A DNA stretch of 64,000 nt. Source: Plantibacter sp050587525. Its GTDB lineage: Bacteria > Actinomycetota > Actinomycetes > Actinomycetales > Microbacteriaceae. The notes beneath the pieces were generated by a model that ran no database searches, was not told the DNA's origin, and saw only the letters and a program-made list of their open reading frames with translations. The stretch lies in assembly GCF_050587525.1 (NCBI RefSeq), contig NZ_JBOBFT010000003.1, forward strand, positions 124,001 to 188,000, in the 5' to 3' direction. Made by a program: the position numbers and the translations under genes. This document shows positions 59,220 to 64,000 of this stretch, in pieces; within the stretch, counting starts at the first letter, position 1; every line of letters begins with the position of its first letter.

Positions 59220-61811
59220 GTGTCAGACGAACGCAACATCATGGGCCACGAAACCGTCGGTCCGGAGTCAGAAGACCCGCGACTGGGTGAACGGTACGAC
59301 TTTCAGGCCATCCAGGACAAGTGGCTCCCGGTCTGGGACGAACTGAAGCCGTTCGCGACCGGCGACCTCGCGGACAAGCGTCCGCGCAAGTACGTCCTCG
59401 ACATGTTCCCCTACCCCTCCGGCGACCTGCACATGGGTCACGCCGAGGCTTTCGGGTTCGGCGACACGGTCGCCCGCTACTGGCGCCACCAGGGCTTCAA
59501 CGTCCTGCACCCCATCGGCTGGGACTCCTTCGGCCTGCCCGCGGAGAACGCAGCGATCCAGCGCGGCACCGACCCGCGTGAGTGGACGTACAAGAACATC
59601 GACCAGCAGAAGGCGAGCTTCCGTCAGTACGGGACGTCGTTCGACTGGGACCGCGAACTGCACACGAGCGACCCCGAGTACTACCGCTGGAACCAGTGGC
59701 TGTTCCTCCAGCTCTTCGAGAAGGGCCTCGCGTACCGCAAGGCCAGCCCCGTCAACTGGTGCCCGAACGACCAGACCGTCCTCGCGAACGAGCAGGTCAT
59801 CGACGGTCGATGCGAGCGCTGCGGCGCCGAGGTCACCAAGAAGAACCTCACGCAGTGGTACTTCCGCATCACCGACTACGCGGACCGTCTGATCGACGAC
59901 CTCAACCAGCTCGAGAGCACCTGGCCGTCGAAGGTCCTGTCGATGCAGCGCAACTGGATCGGACGCTCGTCCGGTGCAGACGTGACGTTCGAGATCGAAG
60001 GACGCACGGAGCCCGTCACCGTCTACACGACCCGTCCGGACACGCTCTTCGGCGTGACGTTCATGGTCGTCGCACCCGACTCCGACCTCGCGGCGGAGCT
60101 CGTCTCCGGCGCATCGGTCGATGTCCGCCTGCGGTTCCAGAACTACCTCGAGCAGGTGCGCGGCGAGAGCGAGATCTCCCGTCTGAGCAGCGAACGCGAG
60201 AAGACCGGCGTCTTCCTCGAGCGCTACGCGGTCAATCCGCTGAACGGTGAGCGCCTGCCGATCTGGGCGGCCGACTACGTCCTGGCGGACTACGGTCACG
60301 GAGCGATCATGGCCGTGCCGGCGCACGACCAGCGGGACCTCGACTTCGCCCGGACCTTCGACCTGCCCGTCCGGGTCGTCGTCGACACGACGCAGCCCGT
60401 GACCGGTGCGATCCCGATCATCGTCGACGGCGAACTGCCCGACGACCTGCCGTCGATCGATCCGGCGAAGACCGGTGTCGCGCTCACGGGAGAAGGCCGC
60501 CTCACGAACTCCGGACCGTTCAACGGTCTCAGCAAGAAGACGGCGATCTCGAAGGTCACCGCTGCGCTCGCATCGAGCGGTCTCGGCGTCACGGCGAAGA
60601 ACTACCGTCTGCGCGACTGGCTCATCTCGCGTCAGCGCTATTGGGGTACACCCATCCCGATCATCCACTGCGAGAGCTGCGGCGAGGTCGCGGTCCCAGA
60701 GGACCAGCTGCCCGTGCTGCTGCCCCCGGCCGAAGGTCTCGACCTGCGCCCGAAGGGCATGAGCCCGCTGGCCGCGGCGGAGGACTGGATCAACGTGGCC
60801 TGCCCGAACTGTGGCGAGCCCGCCAAGCGCGACTCGGACACGATGGACACCTTCGTCGACAGCTCGTGGTACTTCCTCCGGTTCCTGAACCCGGTTTCGG
60901 ACGAGGTCGCGTTCGACTCGGCAGCGGCCGACAAGTGGGCGCCCGTCGACCAGTACGTCGGCGGCGTCGAGCACGCGATCCTGCACCTGCTGTACTCGCG
61001 CTTCATCACGAAGGTCCTCTTCGACCTCGGCAAGGTCGGCTTCACCGAGCCGTTCAGCGCGCTGCTGAACCAGGGCATGGTCCTCCTCGACGGCTCCAAG
61101 ATGAGCAAGAGCAAGGGCAACCTCGTGGAGTTCGGAGCAGAGCTCAAGGCATACGGAGCCGATGCATTGCGCGTCACGATGGCGTTCGCAGGGCCGCCAG
61201 AGGACGACATCGACTGGGCGGACGTCTCGCCCGCCGGTTCGGCCAAGTTCCTCGGCCGTGCGTGGCGCATCGCTCACGATGTGACGAGCTCGCCCGACGT
61301 GGTGTGGAAGTCCGGAGATGAAGCGCTGCGCAAGGTCACTCACCGGTTCCTCGCGGAAGCACCGGGTCTGATCGAGGCCGGCAAGTTCAACGTCGTCGTC
61401 GCTCGCCTCATGGAACTCGTGAACTCGACGCGCAAGGCGATCGACTCCGGTCCGGGCGCTGGCGATGCAGCGGTTCGTGAGGCGGCAGAGGTCACGGCCA
61501 TGGCGCTCGACATCTTCGCTCCGTTCACGGCGGAGGACATGTGGTCCAAGCTCGGCTACGAACCGTCCGTGGCGCTCGTGCCGTGGCGCAAGGCGGACAA
61601 GACGCTCCTCGTCGAGGACAAGGTCACCGCGGTCGTCCAGGTCGACGGCAAGGTGCGCGACCGGCTCGAGGTCTCGCCGAAGATCGGCACCGACGAGCTC
61701 GAAGCGCTCGCTCGTGCGAGTGCGGCGGTCGTGCGCAGCGTCGGCGACCGTGAGATCGTCAATGTCGTCGTGCGGGCCCCTCGCGTCGTGAGCATCTCGA
61801 CGAAGGGGTAG
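59220..61811 (+). CDS. leuS: leucyl-tRNA synthetase
   Basis: Charges tRNA-Leu. The GTG at 59220 gives 863 aa, the normal bacterial length; the frame is open far upstream but lies in pabB. HMGH is at residues 71-74 in 'YPSGDLHMGHAEAF' and KMSKS at 627-631 in 'DGSKMSKSKGN'. The CP1 editing domain contains 'TTRPDTLFGVTFMVVAPDS' and 'GHGAIMAVPAHDQRDLDFA', so proofreading is intact. No T-box is present before it, unlike ileS. Confidence 0.98.
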   Translation: MSDERNIMGHETVGPESEDPRLGERYDFQAIQDKWLPVWDELKPFATGDLADKRPRKYVLDMFPYPSGDLHMGHAEAFGFGDTVARYWRHQGFNVLHPIGWDSFGLPAENAAIQRGTDPREWTYKNIDQQKASFRQYGTSFDWDRELHTSDPEYYRWNQWLFLQLFEKGLAYRKASPVNWCPNDQTVLANEQVIDGRCERCGAEVTKKNLTQWYFRITDYADRLIDDLNQLESTWPSKVLSMQRNWIGRSSGADVTFEIEGRTEPVTVYTTRPDTLFGVTFMVVAPDSDLAAELVSGASVDVRLRFQNYLEQVRGESEISRLSSEREKTGVFLERYAVNPLNGERLPIWAADYVLADYGHGAIMAVPAHDQRDLDFARTFDLPVRVVVDTTQPVTGAIPIIVDGELPDDLPSIDPAKTGVALTGEGRLTNSGPFNGLSKKTAISKVTAALASSGLGVTAKNYRLRDWLISRQRYWGTPIPIIHCESCGEVAVPEDQLPVLLPPAEGLDLRPKGMSPLAAAEDWINVACPNCGEPAKRDSDTMDTFVDSSWYFLRFLNPVSDEVAFDSAAADKWAPVDQYVGGVEHAILHLLYSRFITKVLFDLGKVGFTEPFSALLNQGMVLLDGSKMSKSKGNLVEFGAELKAYGADALRVTMAFAGPPEDDIDWADVSPAGSAKFLGRAWRIAHDVTSSPDVVWKSGDEALRKVTHRFLAEAPGLIEAGKFNVVVARLMELVNSTRKAIDSGPGAGDAAVREAAEVTAMALDIFAPFTAEDMWSKLGYEPSVALVPWRKADKTLLVEDKVTAVVQVDGKVRDRLEVSPKIGTDELEALARASAAVVRSVGDREIVNVVVRAPRVVSISTKG

Positions 61812-61957
61812 TCCCTCCTGCAGTAGCGGCGCGGTCGGTCGTCGCTCCAGCTCCGACTCCGAACGGGGCGTCCTCCACAGGGCGCTCCGTTTCGTGGTTT
61901 CTCCCCAGCGGGCGGCACGTCGGCACGCGGGGTGATCGGTTCACGTAGCGTCCTGGG

Positions 61958-62710
61958 ATGGACGACGATCACGAGCGGCTCGCACAGCGACTGGCACGAC
62001 AGTTGTCGCGTGCGTCGATCATGCCGAGTGCCGCTCGGCGTGCGCGGATCGGCGCCGGCGCAGTCATCGTCGTCGCCCTGCTCGCGGTCGCCGTGGCCGT
62101 CGTCGTCTCGATGTTCAGTCCGCAGGGCAGGACGACGAGTCTCGAGGCGCTGCGGGGTTCCGACGGCTCATCGTCCGCCCGGCCGACGACGGGGCAGGGC
62201 GTGGGCTCGAATTCCGACGACGGCGGCGATGAACAGGCTCCCGGCTCCGGAGCGGAACTGTTCGTCCACGTCCTCGGCGCGGTCAATCGACCAGGCTTGT
62301 ACCGACTCGATGACGGAGCGCGCGGCTTCGATGCCATAGCCGCCGCCGGAGGATATGCGGACGGCGCCGACGAATCTGCGGTCAATCTCGCCCGCTTCGT
62401 CTCGGACGGTGAACAGCTGGTCGTTCCGGTGCTCGGGGAGGCTCCCGTGAACGGTGGGGTGGGTGCTGGGGGAGCCGGTGGTGCGTCCGGTGCCGCTGGC
62501 GCTTCGGGAACGGCCGGCGGCACGGTGAACCTGAATACGGCCAGTGCAGCGGAACTCGAAGTCCTGCCCCGCATCGGTCCGGCGATGGCGGCTCGCATCA
62601 TCGAATGGCGGGAAGCGAACGGACGGTTCACGACCGTCGACGACCTCGGCTCCGTGGCCGGGATCGGGGACAAGACGCTCGAAGGTCTGCGAAGTCTGGT
62701 GGGCGTCTGA
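61958..62710 (+). CDS. comEA: ComEA-type DNA-binding protein
   Basis: A 250-aa membrane-anchored DNA receptor of the DNA-uptake type. One helix (about 31-52) is followed by a Ser/Gly linker, an SLBB domain ('LFVHVLGAVNRPGLYRLDD', about 103-150), a Gly/Ala-rich spacer and a C-terminal double helix-hairpin-helix ('VNLNTASAAELEVLPRIGPA', 'VAGIGDKTLEGLRSLVGV'). The ATG lies six bases after TAGCGT (61946-61951), a probable leaderless mRNA. comEC follows with a one-base overlap. Confidence 0.93.
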   Translation: MDDDHERLAQRLARQLSRASIMPSAARRARIGAGAVIVVALLAVAVAVVVSMFSPQGRTTSLEALRGSDGSSSARPTTGQGVGSNSDDGGDEQAPGSGAELFVHVLGAVNRPGLYRLDDGARGFDAIAAAGGYADGADESAVNLARFVSDGEQLVVPVLGEAPVNGGVGAGGAGGASGAAGASGTAGGTVNLNTASAAELEVLPRIGPAMAARIIEWREANGRFTTVDDLGSVAGIGDKTLEGLRSLVGV

Positions 62711-64000
62711 TGCGCACGGCGGGTGCGGGAGGCGCCGGTCGGTTGGTCTGGCCCGCCTGCGCCATGTGGCTCGTGGCGGCGCTCGTGGTGCTCGACCCCG
62801 CATCGGGGTGGTGGATCGCAGGCGGGTGCGCGGCGCTTGCGGGTGTTCTGCTCGTGTGGAGGCGGATGAGTGAACGTCGGGCTGCGGCAGGAACGGTCTG
62901 GTCGCTCATCTGCATCACGCTCGTCCTCAGCGGATTCGTGGCTGCCCTCACCGCTCTGGCCGGTCCGATACGGCATCCGGCGGCGGTGGATCGCATCGCC
63001 TCGCAGGGTGTTGTCGAGCTGACCGTCGTCGTCACGAGTGACCCCGTGGTGTCGGAGGGCGGTCGTCAACGGGGAGATGGCGGGGACCGGAGTCGATTCC
63101 GCGCTCGGTTGGAGACGGTGGCGCCGGTGGCACGTGCGGGTTCAGGAGAACGTACCGGGTCGGGTGGGGCTGCCTCCACGAGTACGCGCGATGACGCTTC
63201 GGTTGCGGCGGCCACTCGGCTTGCCGTGCCCGTCACCGTCTTCGCGGCGGTCCCCGCCGCTGTCGCGGCGCCCCGCATCGGCGAACGGTGGAGGTTCGAG
63301 GGGACGCTCCGATGGAACGCCTGGGAGGACACATCGGCCGCACTCGCGTTCGCGCGGTCCGAGCCGGTGAGGACCGAAACGGCGTCCGCCGGCATCGCTT
63401 GGGCGTCGTTCCTCAGAACGGGGTTCTCGATCGTGAGCGAATCACTGCCGGGAGACGGGGGTGCGCTCCTCCCCGGCCTGGCGCTCGGTGATACCAGTCG
63501 AGTCGGCTCCGAGCTCGACGACGCGATGAAGGCGAGCTCACTGAGCCACCTCACGGCGGTGTCAGGAGCGAACTGCGCCATCATCGTGTGGCTCGTGCTC
63601 GCGGCGGCGGCCCGGTGCGGACTGCCGCTCGCGGCGAGAACGGTGGTCGCGCTCGTCGCACTCGGCGGTTTCGTCGTGTTGGTGACGCCGCAGCCGAGTG
63701 TGCAGCGAGCGGCGTTCATGGCGGCGGTCGTGCTCGTCGCAGGAGGAATCGGCCGTCCAGCGCGGGGTATCGCTGCACTCTCGCTGGCGGTCATCGTGCT
63801 CCTGGCCACTGATCCCTGGCTGTCCCGCGAGATCGGCTTCGCCCTCTCGGTGCTCGCGACCCTGGGGCTCATCGTCGTCGCCCGGCCGCTCTCTATGGCG
63901 TTGGGGCGGGTGATGCCGATGTGGCTCGCCACGCTCATCGCGGTGCCGCTCGCTGCGCAGCTCGCCTGCCAACCGGTCCTGCTGCTGCTCGATCCGACGC
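62710..64000 (+). CDS. comEC: ComEC/Rec2 DNA-internalisation channel, partial
   Basis: 430 codons are visible without a stop; the 3' end lies beyond the window. Three N-terminal helices are followed by an OB-like extracytoplasmic region with a Ser/Thr/Arg-rich insert, then the competence domain: 'LLPGLALGDTSRVGSELDDA', 'MKASSLSHLTAVSGANCAII' and 'QPSVQRAAFMAAVVLVAGGI'. The expected C-terminal metallo-hydrolase domain is not in view. The ATG overlaps the comEA stop. Natural competence is not proven in most actinobacteria that carry this pair. Confidence 0.93.
   Translation, partial: MRTAGAGGAGRLVWPACAMWLVAALVVLDPASGWWIAGGCAALAGVLLVWRRMSERRAAAGTVWSLICITLVLSGFVAALTALAGPIRHPAAVDRIASQGVVELTVVVTSDPVVSEGGRQRGDGGDRSRFRARLETVAPVARAGSGERTGSGGAASTSTRDDASVAAATRLAVPVTVFAAVPAAVAAPRIGERWRFEGTLRWNAWEDTSAALAFARSEPVRTETASAGIAWASFLRTGFSIVSESLPGDGGALLPGLALGDTSRVGSELDDAMKASSLSHLTAVSGANCAIIVWLVLAAAARCGLPLAARTVVALVALGGFVVLVTPQPSVQRAAFMAAVVLVAGGIGRPARGIAALSLAVIVLLATDPWLSREIGFALSVLATLGLIVVARPLSMALGRVMPMWLATLIAVPLAAQLACQPVLLLLDPT

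Noticed and set aside
59268..61343. 691-residue open frame on the minus strand
   Set aside because: Antisense shadow of leuS.
1..64000. CRISPR arrays, insertion sequences, prophage genes, rRNA operons
   Set aside because: No regularly spaced repeats, transposase or integrase motifs, or rRNA sequence seen; the only arrays are short promoter-region repeats.

Overview
The window is G+C-rich, with codon third positions almost always G or C. It is chromosomal DNA of an actinobacterium, most likely of the family Microbacteriaceae. The gene orders ileS-folC-DUF4233-ndk, rne/rplU-rpmA-obg-proB-proA-nadD-rsfS and comEA-comEC are standard actinobacterial housekeeping blocks. The ~100-residue DUF7882-type protein at 40100 is a Microbacteriaceae-type small protein. 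Many genes have a TANNNT -10 box ending 5-7 bases before the start codon, which points to leaderless mRNAs. I see no IS element, phage gene, CRISPR array or rRNA.

Layout. 1-3228: an oligopeptide-type ABC importer (permease cut by the left edge, lipoprotein) with a divergent TetR regulator. 3276-9150: an ileS T-box leader, then ileS, folC, DUF4233 and ndk, closed by a terminator; a VKOR-family membrane oxidoreductase faces it. 9872-20346: ribonuclease E/G, DUF4031, the ribosomal protein operon rplU-rpmA, the GTPase obg, proline synthesis proB-proA, a small membrane protein, nadD, a disordered tail-anchored protein and rsfS. 20446-20518: tRNA-Ala(GGC). 20658-27185: a YdjM-like membrane protein, a phosphodiesterase, an iron-siderophore module (AraC regulator, lipoprotein, siderophore-interacting flavoprotein) behind an IdeR/DtxR-like box, a ComEC-like metallo-hydrolase and a secreted protein.

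27383-34835 is a carbohydrate/glycerophosphate-type ABC importer (ATPase, lipoprotein, two permeases). It is preceded by an 11-bp direct repeat resembling an actinobacterial PHO box and followed by a zinc alcohol dehydrogenase, an IclR regulator and an inositol-monophosphatase-family enzyme. The group looks like one catabolic or phosphate-scavenging locus. 34895-40873 holds a TetR regulator, a fatty acid desaturase, an ABC exporter of the polyketide-antibiotic-exporter type with a GbsR/MarR-like regulator, and two small proteins.

40939-45087 is the most distinctive locus. It encodes a type III polyketide synthase, a SAM methyltransferase and an FAD monooxygenase in one overlapping operon, divergent from a UbiA-family prenyltransferase. 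The composition resembles phenolic-lipid (srsABC-like) clusters with a prenyltransferase added. 45145-51511 carries envelope genes: a secreted coiled-coil protein with a lytic-transglycosylase-like end, a GH3 lipoprotein, a YceI protein, a FUSC exporter, an APP1-type phosphatase and a DedA protein.

51763-64000: cytochrome bd oxidase (cydAB) and its CydDC ABC transporter, overlapping pabB; then leuS; then comEA and the start of comEC, cut by the right edge.
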